Assembly: GCA_026413225.1 (NCBI GenBank)
Contig: CM048575.1
Location: 4,678,001 to 4,742,000 of the forward strand
Direction of reading: 5' to 3'
DNA from: Otis tarda
Taxonomy: Eukaryota > Chordata > Aves > Otidiformes > Otididae
DNA length: 64,000 bases
The translations under genes were made by a program, and so were the position numbers. The notes beneath the pieces were generated by a model that searched no databases, had not been told where the DNA came from, and saw only the letters and a list, made by a program, of their open reading frames with translations. How positions within the stretch are numbered: the first letter of the stretch is position 1; each line of letters opens with the position of its first letter. Below are positions 1 through 10,222 of this stretch, one piece after another.

Positions 1-117
1 TGTCCGTAGCCGCCGGATCCCGGGAGAAGCATCCTTTTGCCTTCTTGCCTGCAACTTGCCCGGCTCGCCGGGAAGGCGAGGAGCGCGGCCCAGCCCAGCT
101 GCTGGCGGAGCTGCGGA

Positions 118-260
118 TCCATGCATTTAAATCACTTATATCTTTACTTTCTCCTGCGCTGGCTGCGAGATGGGCTTTTTTTTTTTGCATGCGTAATTAG
201 GGGGTGGAACAGATGGCGGAGGGTTCGTTTAAAGTAATGCATCCATTAAAATAACCTTCG
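118..260. promoter_or_regulatory. AT-rich island, candidate conserved non-coding element
   Basis: This AT-rich stretch stands in very GC-rich DNA. It contains ATGCATTTAAATC, GCATGCGTAATTAG (homeodomain-type TAATTA-like core), an ACAGATGG E-box and two ATGCAT-containing segments near 123 and 238. Such clusters in GC-rich flanks of developmental genes are often conserved enhancers. Conservation was not tested, so this is inference from composition and motif content. Confidence 0.35.
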
Positions 261-1623
261 CTGTCGGGGACCGCGCTCCGACGGGGGCCTGTTTCACCGG
301 GGGCGGCGGGGAGCGGGGCGGGGGGGCTTTGTTCTGCAGAGTCGGGGGGGCGTCGGACTTCGGGAACGCACGCGCGTTCCCCTCCGGGACGCATCGTCGC
401 GGGACGGAGCGGCGAAGCTGGTGTGGATACATCGACCCGTGTTGCCAGGGATGGGTCGCGTGTGAGAGCCGGGGCCAAACTGGGACCCAAGCAGGGCCAA
501 ACTGGGGTTGAACCAGTCCTCTCTGGGGCTCGGTTTCCATAGCAATGTGATGGCAGCGAGATGGCGGGGATGCAAAACCCAGCCAAGGGCCAGCGGCCAG
601 CCCTCCGGCATCTCCCAGCCTGGGGAAGACGGCACGGGGCAGGCACGGGGTATCCCAACCGGAGCCGCCCAGCGCGGGGACGGCGTCCGCGCGGGTCGCC
701 CACCCACCCTAGAAACCCAAAAACGGGCTGGAGGAGGACATTTCGCTTTGCCACGCAGCGCCAGCCGCCTCTCCCGTTTCCAACCCCGGGTTCCCGGGAG
801 AGGCAGGAGGGCTTTGTTCAGGCACCGGAGGAGCGGAGGCCAGAGAAAGCAGGAGTGCCCTGCCAGCTCTTGTGTTTCACTCCCGAGGAATGCCGGGGAG
901 GGGAGGGGAACGCTGGTTCCCCCCTCCAAACCTCGCCCCAACGGGCACCCGGCCCGGCTGCAGGGTGTCGAGACGAGGCCGGGAGGAAGAGGAGGGGAGG
1001 AAGGCGTGGGGATGAAGGATGGGGAGGTGGGCATTGCTGTACAGGCAGGGCCGGCGGCGGGTGGGCCGGGGCGGGGTGGCGGGGAAGGAACACGACGACA
1101 CGCGATGGCGCGCGCCCGAGGTGGCACGGCAATGCCCGGCACCGCGCTGGCACGGTGGGAGCGGAGCGAACCATTCAGAGCTGCTGAGCAGATGCATCAG
1201 CCCCGTCTCGGAGAAGAGAAGCCCCCGCGGGGTCCCCCTCCCCAAATTCGGGGGTTGCAGAGAGGCAAATGCCGAGGACGGGGCCGGGGAAGGGCGAGAG
1301 CAGCGGCAAACCCAGAGCCACCCATGCGTGTTCAAATATTTAGCGTGCACTTGCTAAGGTGCTTCTGCTGCCTTCAGGGCATCGCTGCGCTCGAAGCGTC
1401 GGGGGGAACCGGGGTGGGGGCGGGGAGGGGGACCAACTGCCAGGGTTGCACTGGAAGGGGTTTCTCTCTTTGCCAGCTGAGCTGGGGGGCGGGGGCGAGG
1501 CTGGCCCCCGGCCATCACGCAGGGCGCTTGGCTTCACCCCGAGTCACGCAAAGGCTGGCCCCCGCCTCGCCGCCCCCTCCCCGGCCGCAGCCCCCAGACC
1601 CCGTGGGGCTGCGCATCTCTCAC

Positions 1624-1662
1624 TCCTCCTCCTCCTCCTCCTCCTCCTCTTCCTCCTCCTCC
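1624..1662 (+). repeat. (TCC)n trinucleotide tract
   Basis: Nearly pure TCC/CTC triplets with a single interruption (CTCTTCC). It produces a spurious poly-serine reading frame. Confidence 0.9.
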
Positions 1663-3053
1663 AGCCCCTATGCGCCTCAGCGGTCCCCTGCGCTCCCGCT
1701 TCTCCAGCACCCTAGGGTGTCCCCGAGCGCCAGCGTGGCCCAGGGGACGGCCGGCAGCCGCGGCGACGCGGTGGCTGATGCCGGCAGAGGGATGGGGCTG
1801 CTGCTCTTGCCAACCCCTGCGTGCCCGACGCCGGGGGCAAAAAGCGAGGTGCCGAGGGCAGCGGCGGTGCAGCGAGGGAGGCGATGGCAGGCACTGGGGT
1901 GAGGGGACACGTGGGATGGCGGTGACGGGTTGGGGGCTGTCGAGGAGATGCCAAGAGGGGATCGCGGCAGGACCCGGACTGCGAGGCAATGGGGGTCCCC
2001 AGGCCACCGAGGGGAGAAGCCCCTCGGGTTCGCCCTCCCCAGCCCCGCGCACGCGTTCAGGAGGAGCCGCCGCGCCTGCCGGACGACGGACGCTGGGCTT
2101 CGCCCCGCCGCCGCTTGCCCAGCCCCGTCCCCGCGCCGGCTACTGAGCCCCTGCTCCGCCGCCCCCACCCGCCTGCTCGCTGATCCCCAACTCCCCCGGC
2201 TCATCCCGGTCCTCTCCCCGCCATCACACGCCCACCCACCCCCAGACCCCACCACGCCACCCTTTCGCCTCCCCTGCCATTTCGGCTCCCATCCCTTGGG
2301 CGCACCCCAACGCCGCGAGCTCTTCCCGCTCCCTGGTCGGCAGTCCGCCGGGGGAAAAAAAAAAAAAAAAAAAACCCGTCCCAAAAAAACCTTCCCCACA
2401 TCCGCACCGGCTCCGCCAGCTCTGCGGGTCTGGGGGGGCCGCGGGCCGGCCCCCCGCTCGCCAAGAACAATAGCTCCTTGTTCCAGCTCCGTCCTCTCCT
2501 ACCCGGGCAAGGCGCTGGCCACTCTCACCTCTACGTCTCTCTCGCTGTTTCCCAGTTCCCTCCTGACAAATCCCCGTTCCCGATCGCTTCTCCTCCCCGC
2601 GGGTCCATATTAAGCTACATTCTCCTTTCAGCTGGGTGGAAAACAGCGGTAATAACCATGTGGAGAGAGCCGTGCCCCCCACCTCCACTTCCCTCCCACT
2701 TTGGGGTTCAAATTTCATTTCAGCAAGAAAGCTTCCCCCGCCTCCAATTTCTTCCCCCAAACCGAGTCGCTGTCGTCTCGTCTGATCTCGGCAGGGGCCG
2801 TATGGATGCTCAGCTCCTCCTGGTTCAGGATCTGCTGCCAATCTGGACCTGGCGAACGGGTTCTCGCACGGCTCCCGCCTGGCGCCTCCCTCTCGGCGTT
2901 TATTGTCCCTCCTCGGCCACCCGGCCCCGGCTTTGCTCCCCGTCACCCCGCTCCCCACGCTGCCTCGGTCCCCCACGCCACCCCACGCCGCTCATCCGGC
3001 GACGCGCGGGACGCCGCGCTCCCCTCTTGCCCCTCTGCTCAGGAGCATCCATC

Positions 3054-3130
3054 CCAAACCAAACCAAACCAAACCAAACCAAACCAAACCAAACCAAACC
3101 AAACCAAACCAAACCAAACCAAACCAAACC
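3054..3130 (+). repeat. (AAACC)n pentanucleotide array
   Basis: About 15 uninterrupted copies of the pentamer AAACC (GGTTT on the other strand) in otherwise GC-rich DNA. It is not the vertebrate telomere hexamer. It generates artificial repetitive reading frames on both strands. Confidence 0.95.
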
Positions 3131-3380
3131 ATCGATTTCACCGGGTAAGATTTCTTCCCGGCAAATTCCCCAGGAATTGCCTCCAGCCCGGCAGCCTCCC
3201 TCTTCCCAGCGGCCGCCGAGCTCTTCTCCCTCGCCCCAGGCACTCCGTCCTCCTCCAGATATTTTAAGGCCCAGGTTTCGCGAGGAATGCACAGGCGCCG
3301 AGCCCAAGCCGATGCGCTGAAGTCAGCAGGAGGCAAAGAGAACGCGTGGGGCTCGGGGCCCCGGGGGCGGCGGCGACGTG

Positions 3381-3425
3381 GGGACAGGACGGGACGGGAT
3401 GGGATGGGACGGGATGGGATGGGAT
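3381..3425 (+). repeat. (GGGAY)n pentamer array
   Basis: About nine copies of GGGAC or GGGAT in tandem, about 250 bp after the AAACC array. G triplets at five-base spacing make it a candidate G-quadruplex former. Confidence 0.85.
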
Positions 3426-4537
3426 GCTTCTCCCTCCGCCTGGAGCTCGTTTAGTGGCGGGAAGGGCAGAGGTTGGATGCCAGAACTGCTTCCCTCTCCT
3501 TCCGAGAGGATCAATACCACATTTCGCTGCTCCCCGTCTCCCCGCGTCGCGCCAGGCCAGGCCGCACCAGCGCTCGCCTGCGTGCAGCCCACGCAGGGTG
3601 GGCTTCAGTACAGAGAGCAGGGCCGGGGGGCTCCCTGCTGCCGTCTGCCCCCATCCCCTTCACCGAGAAGGGGACGCACCAGGGTGGGACGTCCCCTGCC
3701 TCGACCCACCTTCACCCCTGCGCACCAAACCCTGCCGGCGCGCCCGCCGCCGCCTCCCGCCAACGCCCCCCATCCAAGCAGCCCACCCGTCGCAGTCCCC
3801 TCAACCCTTCCTCACACCGCGTTGGCTCATCGCACCTCCCGGCCGCCCAGCTCGGGAGGGGGGCTTCGCCTCGAGTCCCCGACGCGGCGGCCGCCCTTGT
3901 CGCGGCCTCGCTGGCACGCAGGCATCCTACGTGCCCGGACAGGTGAGCCCCCGGGGCAGCGTTCCTGCCTGGGCCCGGAACTGTCCCCACCGGGCAGCCG
4001 CTTCGCAGGCATGTTCCTTCCCAGCACCTCCCTCCCTCCTTCCCCTCCGTATCCAGCTTCCCTTGGCCAGCAAAAAAAAAAAAAAAAAAAAAGGGGGGAG
4101 CCGACGGATTTTAATGAGCTCCCCGGAGGCATCGCGCTGCACCCCCCTCCCTCCCGCCTCTTCCCGCGCCCGGGAAGCGATGCTCTGCAACACAACCCTC
4201 GGTGGCAAAGCCTGGAAAAAAACCACAGGGCACATTTTCTCTTTTTTTCCCCCCCTCCGCCGCCCGCCTCGCCTCCCTCCTTTCCCTCCTCGCCTCCCCC
4301 AGCTTTTTTTTTTTTTTTTTTTTTTTTTTTGCTCTCCTGCCGATGCCAAAGACCCAGCCGGGCTCTTGTGCTTTCACTCGCAGCTGCAGCTGCCGATTTT
4401 CGCTGTAAGCCCTTGTGCCTAGAAGGCCCAGAGCGAGGGATTCTGGGACGCGGTGATTGAAGACAGCACCAGCGCGGAGACCATTGCTCAGACTTTCCCT
4501 GTCTGTCGCCCCAACGCTCAACCCACAGAGAGGGAGG

Positions 4538-4672
4538 GAAAAAAAAAAAAAAAAAAAAGAGGGGAAAAAAAAAACAAGGCAAAAAAAAAAAAGGAAAGAA
4601 AGGGAAAAAAAAAAAAAAGATGGAGAGAAAAACAGAAAAAACCAAAAAAAAACCAAAAAACAACCCAACCAA
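4538..4672 (+). repeat. A-rich purine tract
   Basis: A series of A runs (up to about 18) separated by short GGGG, GAAAG and CAAGG interruptions. It is strand-asymmetric (almost no T). Similar A or T runs occur at about 4073-4092 and 4303-4330. I see no flanking retroelement body, so I annotate it only as low-complexity sequence. Confidence 0.8.
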
Positions 4673-7243
4673 CGGACTGGCGCTTGCCCCTTCCCGCCCA
4701 CGCAGAGCGGCACGCGCGCGGCTGCGCCGGCACCGAGCGCCCCAGCCGTCGCCCGGGTCGGCCAGCGCGGGGCGAGCCCCTCAGCCCCGCGACGCCCCGA
4801 GAAGCGGCGGCTGCTCCGCTCGGCGAGGCCAAATCCCACGGCGGTCGCGCCGGGTCCCTCTCCCCGCGCAGCAAGCCAAGCGTCGCCTTAAAAACCGACG
4901 GCGGGCACCGTGGCGGCACCCCGGGTGCTCCCCCTCCGTGTTATTTTGAAGGAAAAATTATAATAACGCAGCTTTCGAATCACCGTCAGGGTAAATATCA
5001 GGGCGCGGGCGCAAGGGGAGGCGATGACGCCGTGCGTGATGCCGGATCCTCGCGTGAAGTTGCGGCGGCGGGACCGTCGGGACGCACTCCAGAGTCAAGC
5101 AAACACCCCGGGCACATGTCACCACGTCCCCTCCACGCGCAAAAGCCCCCGAGGGAAGGGGTCCCCGGCGTCTGGGTGTGCCTGGGGAAGGCCCCGCGGG
5201 ACCAGATCCCTGTCTTCCCGCAAACACGCCCGGCCAAGGCATTGCGCGGGAACAACTCCAGCCCGGACGGACGCGCGGTGCGGAGCGAGGGAACCAGGCT
5301 ACGGCCCCATGGACCCCCACGCCGGCGAAAGGAGGGGGCCTGCCAAACATCTCCCGGCCAGCCCAGCCCTCGCGCCCCGACAGCCGCCCCCCCCCGGCAC
5401 CGCCGGCTCCCCGAGGACCGCGGCCGAACCGCACGGCCCCGAAGTTGTGCGGCTGGCGGGGCGGACGCGAACGGACGACGGCCACATCTGCGACGCATTC
5501 AGGGGCCATCCCGCATCCGGGCGGCCTGGCCGCGGCCCAGCATCCAGCCGGCGTTGGCGAGGGGGGACACACACAACCCTGCCCTATCGCCAAGCAAAAA
5601 AATCCACACCCCCACCTCCGACTTTGGCCCTCTCGCTCCCCCCCTACCACGCGAGCCCGGAAGAAGGAAACAGCCCTCCCCAGCGCTGCCCTGTTTACCG
5701 AGAGCTGGTTCCAAGCGCTCGGGAGAATAGCAGGAGCGTTTCAAGGCCCTGTTTCCACTCGGCTGACACACACTATTTATAGAAGCCCACAATTCTCCCA
5801 GAGCTTTCCTCGGGATCTCAGCAGAAATAGCCTGCCCCGGGTCCCGGCTGCCTCCTCTAAGGAGGCCAGGGCAGCGCTGGGGCCCCCCCCCGCCGCCCCC
5901 GTAACCTTCCACAGGCTTCCATCGCTTCTCCTCCGCCGGCCGCCCCGCTCTCGGCCTGTCCTTGGCTACCCCGGCGTCCCCCCGCCACGGCGGCCGGACC
6001 CCATCGCCTCTCCGACTTCCCCGCCACCGCCGCCACCTCGCCTAAAATCCCGGCCGTTTCCAGCGGATCGGTCGCGCGGCGGTTTTCGGTCGGCGTCCGT
6101 CCGTCCGTCGGTCAGCCAGCCGGTGAACCGGACTGTGGTGGACGGGGAATTGGGGGGGTGTTGGGGGGGAGAGGTTGGGCGAAAGCCACCTCCCGCGCCT
6201 GACTGCATCGGAGCGCGGCGGAGCCCCCGGGGGACTCGCACCGGGGATGGAGTTGGCCTATTCAGGTTACAGAGACATGGCAGAGCGGAATTTGGCGCCG
6301 CGCCATCCCTTCTCCAGCCCTCCCCCTTCGCCCCCCCCCACAATCCCCACCACCACCACCCTCCCCTGCAAATTCCTCAGCCCAGCAGGAGAAGCCAGTG
6401 TAAGGGGATACCTGGGGGTGACGAGGAGGGGGGGGCGAGGAAAATAGAGGTGGGGGACGCTTTGGGGAGGGGGACCCCGATTCGGCCCACGCGCCGGGGT
6501 GGAAAAGTGAGGGGCTAGGATCCGTGCCCGTCGCCCCGGGAAGGGAAGGAGGGGGAGTTCGCTTCTGCTCTCCGTCACGCCAGGATAAATCTGGAGCCGC
6601 TCCACTCGCCGCGGCGCACAATGAGCTCAGCCCCGCGGCTTTCGGTGGCCCTTCTGGTAGCCACGGGCCGAGGGGCTCGGAGGCACAAGGCCACCTGGTC
6701 GCGGCCAGGGCCACGTCCGCCCCCCCAGCGCATAAACAAGCAGGGGACCCCGGCGTCTCCACCTGCCCCGGCCTTGGGGACACCAAATCCGTCCCCGGGG
6801 TGGGTAGAGGGTCCGGCGTGACCCCCGTGGGGTGGCTCCAGCCCCTGGTCCCCCGCGGTCCCCGTCGCCATGCAAACACCGAGGGGCCGCGTGGGGTTGG
6901 GGATGGAAAGGGAGGAGGGGAGGGAGGGGGGGGGTTGGATTTAAATCAGCTGATCGATAAAAACAAATCCGAGGGGGGATGACAGGCACCGAAACGACAA
7001 CCGCTCGCCAAGCACCGCGTCGCGGACCACGCAACTTCGCCGGCGGGGCTGGGGTGAGCCCCCACACCCCCCCCCGCCCCGTTTTGGGGCTGCCGGCCCA
7101 TCGCTCCCTGGGACTGCCAGGGGAAAGGGGGTGGGATACTCTTGTCCCCCGAGGGGACCCCCCAAGTCCCCCGGGTAACCCCAAATGTTGTTGACAGGCT
7201 CCCTTCCGACGGCGGCCCTGCCTTCTAGCGGACAGAGCCAGCT

Positions 7244-7257
7244 CTGACAGCTGTCAG
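7244..7257. promoter_or_regulatory. 14-bp perfect palindrome, TGACAGCTGTCA type
   Basis: CTGACAGCTGTCAG is a perfect inverted repeat. It has two outward TGACA half-sites (the TGIF/MEIS/PKNOX recognition core) around a CAGCTG E-box. It lies about 300 bp after another AT-rich patch (about 6940-6966, with ATTTAAATCAGCTGATCGAT), and the cluster may be a regulatory element. Binding is inferred from the known TALE-homeodomain motif only. Confidence 0.4.
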
Positions 7258-8198
7258 TCATCGCTCAAAGCCCGGCGGGGGCGTGGGGGGGTGGGAATGG
7301 AGGGGGGGGACACACGACGGACACACACGGGGGCCGGCCGACGGAAAGGCGAACGAACTCGTGGAGATCGCACCCCCCCCCCCAATACTCCCCAACCAAC
7401 CCCCGTCGGGGGCTCGCCCCGGGCCCCCCCCCCCCCCCCTCCCCGCCCCAAGTGCCATTAAACTCCGGCAATTTGGCACCAACTCGTCGCGCAACTTCAG
7501 CGCAGGGGGACGGCGCAGGGCAGGGGGGGGGGGACACGACGACACACCGCCTCCTTCCCCCCCCCTTTCACTCCCCACCCGAGGGGGGTGTCCCGCGTGT
7601 GTGTTCCCCCCACCCCTCACCACCCCCAAACCCACACAAAGGGGGGGGTCCCCGGGTACTCACCCACCGCCTGCTGCGCTCCCGGCCCCTCGGAGCCCAC
7701 CCGTTTGGGGAGGCTCCTGCCGTCCGTCGGGGCTACCTCCTGCCCGGCCGCGGGAGTCCCGGAGCCCTCGGCACCGCTCGCCACCTTCAACGAGAGCATT
7801 TCCAGCGCCTCCTGCTCACATTCTCCCCAGGCAACTCCGCTCCTGCCAGCCCGCCCCCTCCTCCGTCCCCCCCCACCTCCACCCCTCTATATTTTTTTTT
7901 TAATTATTTTTTTTCCGGGTTTTTCCTCTCCCCTCTGCCTCGTAGCTTTTTTTTTTTTCCCCTCTAATTTTTTTTTTCCTCTAATTTTTTTTTCCCCTCT
8001 AAATTTTTTTTTTTCCTCTCTCCCCCCCCTCCCTTACTCCCCCCTCCCACCCCCTTCGCCTCTCACACACAAAAGGCAGCGGAGCGGGAGGCGGAGGGGA
8101 ACCGACCTCCCCTCTGCGCCTCCGCCGCTCGCCGCCTGCGGAAAGCAAAGAAAAGACACAGCGCAGCAGAGCCCTGGCTTGCCGCTGCCTCCCCCCTT

Positions 8199-8255
8199 CC
8201 TCCTCCCTCCTCCTCCTCCTCCTCCTCCTCCTCCACCTCCTCCTCCTCCTCCTCC
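8199..8255 (+). repeat. (CTC)n trinucleotide tract
   Basis: CTC/TCC triplets, almost pure, about 240 bp from the ZNF143-type motif. Polypyrimidine:polypurine tracts of this type are common at GC-rich avian promoters. Confidence 0.9.
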
Positions 8256-8496
8256 CTCTCTCTTGCCTTCTGCCGCTCCCGGCTTTGTGGGGGCTGGGAT
8301 TAAAAAAAAAAAAAAAAAAAAAGATGGGGAAGGGGGGGATGTAGGAAAGGAGGTGGTGGTGGTCGGGGTGGGGGGGGGGCCAGGCGCGCCCTGCCCCTCT
8401 TCTCCCTTCTCCGTTGCGCGGAGAACCGCGGGGCTCCGCTGTCAGCGGCACGGTCACAGCATCCGGCACCCCGGGGAGCCGTGCAGCACCACCGGG

Positions 8497-8515
8497 GCAT
8501 GCCGGGCCTTGTAGT
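8497..8515 (-). promoter_or_regulatory. ZNF143/STAF-type promoter motif
   Basis: Read on the minus strand the site is ACTACAAGGCCCGGCATGC, very close to the long ZNF143 (SBS) consensus ACTACAATTCCCAGCATGC. This motif is strongly enriched within about 100-200 bp of vertebrate CpG-island start sites. It therefore marks a likely promoter here, plausibly for the inferred minus-strand gene AHDC1. The transcription start itself is not visible. Confidence 0.55.
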
Positions 8516-9227
8516 CCTTCCTTTCTCCCCCCCGCCCCCCTTTCCTTTTTTTTTTTTTTTCCCTCCCTTCCTTCCCCCCCCCCCCCTTCCATCTTTCTCC
8601 TCCCAGGCGCTGCGAAGGAGGGGCGCAAGCGGGCGCGCATCTATTGCGCGCTGCTTGGGGAGGGGATACTTGTGGGGGGGACATCCCGGTGGGCGGGGGG
8701 GGGGGGGCAAACACCTTTGGTGGTTTGTCCCCCCCGCCCACCGGGATGCCCCCCCCGCGTGGTCCCAGTAGGATGTGCAGGACATTGCTGCCCTCTCCCG
8801 GGTTGCACCCGCACTGCGCACCCTGAGGATGCAGAGTTGAGGGGGGTGAGGGATGGAAGGGGACACATACACACACGGAACCCCCCTTGCACCCCCCGAC
8901 CACCATCCGCACTTTGTCATCCCCCCTTCTCAGCACCCTGCGGAGCCACCCGAGCACCCCCTCCATTTTTTATTTAATTTTTTTTCCCCTCTCACTTTTA
9001 ATTTTTTTAAGCAGAAGCTCTGTCTGGAGCCTGGAAACTTGTTTGCAAACACCCTGCCCCTCCACATTTTTTGGGGCGCAACGCTCTCTCCCCTCCCTGC
9101 CAGGTCCCAGAGGTGACACCAGTGGTGACCAAGACCCCTTGGGACAGCAGCCCCCCCACTCCCAGGACCCTGTGGCCCCTCTCCCGCAGAGCATCTCTCC
9201 AACCCCTTCCTTCCGATTCCCCGCCTC

Positions 9228-9402
9228 CGTTAATATTCCCGGAGCCGGGGTAGCTCCAATATAATTAAAGCAGATAATACGGCTGATGTTTTGTTATGAC
9301 ATTGTGTTTTTGCGAGTGACGAGTGAAGGGTTAACTCCAGGGAATTGGGAATATCGCTTGGCTGCTAATAACACGTGAGTCATCGATGAAATAACACATG
9401 GG
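9228..9402. promoter_or_regulatory. AT-rich island with overlapping E-box/AP-1 site
   Basis: Over about 175 bp the base composition drops sharply in GC. Visible motifs are GTTAATATTCCC, TCCAATATAATTAAAG, AGGGTTAACTCC and CACGTGAGTCA at 9372-9382, where a palindromic E-box (CACGTG) shares two bases with an AP-1 heptamer (TGAGTCA). This looks like a compact enhancer or an untranslated-exon neighbourhood. No conservation data were available. Confidence 0.35.
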
Positions 9403-10080
9403 CACAGGGAGAGAGGCAGCACCCGGCTTTACAGCAGCCCCTCCGCCTCGCCCGCCCGCCGCGCGGTGGGGTTCGACGCCTTTTTCCCGACGGAGAGCGA
9501 ATCCGCGCTTCAGGATACACGCTGGGCACCCCGCGCCGAACTGGGGCGAACCGGTGAGCCAGGGTCAAGCTCAAGAGAGAGTTGTCTTCCTGCGGGGAGT
9601 TATCGCACCCGAAAAAGCCGGCAGCTCCGTCTTTGGGGTTCCCGTCGGGGAACCGATCGGGGGGAGCCCGGATGAGGATGGGGAGCGGTTTGCGTCGCTC
9701 CTGGAATGGGTGCGGAGAGGAGGCCTGGGCTCCAGCCCGGTCAGCAGAGGAATCTGCACACGCAGACAGGATCGCCGCAATCGCTGGTGGCTGACTGAGC
9801 AACTTTGCAGGCTTCCTCGTCCCCTCGCCCTGAATGTCAGCTTTGAATTTTCTTGCTATTTTTAGGGACGGTTCAAAAAAAAAAAAAAAAAAGCCACCCC
9901 GAGGAGGATCCCTCCCTTCTCGCCTTGCAGGGCTTTGCGCCCTCGGAATATCGCAAGCCCGCTTGTCGCCGTACCTGCGGGCACGCCGGGGCAGCGGGAC
10001 GACGGAGGGACGGGTCGGCTTGTCTTGCACGGAGAGGTCGCGCGAAAAAAAAAAACCCCGTTACGTTGCGAGCAGAATGG

Positions 10081-10222
10081 GCTCGAGTGTAAAAGATTTA
10101 TTAATTTAATCCGAAGCATTAAAAGGTCATGTATTAATCAAAGAGATGCTTAAAACTGTCAAAGTCCTTTGTCAGGTTTGAAGTGCATCTCTATAGTTAT
10201 CATAAAATATATATATCAGCCT
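10081..10222. promoter_or_regulatory. AT-rich island, candidate conserved enhancer
   Basis: About 140 bp of AT-rich, non-repetitive sequence inside GC-rich DNA. It contains ATTTATTAATTTAATCC and ATTAATCAAAGAG (a homeodomain core beside a TCF/LEF-like ATCAAAG), TTTGTC and AGTTATCATAA (GATA-type core). It is bordered abruptly by GC-rich sequence. The profile is typical of deeply conserved non-coding elements, but this is inference. Confidence 0.4.

Noticed and set aside
197..2399. Many long overlapping frames on both strands, including a 464-residue plus-strand frame with a poly-serine tract
   Set aside because: They arise from GC-rich DNA with few stop codons and the (TCC)n repeat. Composition is Pro/Arg/Gly/Ser only, with no homology or splice-consistent continuation.
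2701..3320. Frames containing KPNQT or WFGLV repeats
   Set aside because: These are direct translations of the (AAACC)n array, not a repeat protein.
4453..6518. 425- and 446-residue plus-strand frames
   Set aside because: Lysine strings from A runs followed by Pro/Arg-rich low-complexity sequence; no recognisable domain and no counterpart I know for AHDC1 coding sequence.
7999..8640. Minus-strand frame rich in Arg/Gly near the ZNF143-type site
   Set aside because: Produced by the CTC repeat read in reverse; not taken as an AHDC1 exon, because the AHDC1 coding region does not have this composition.
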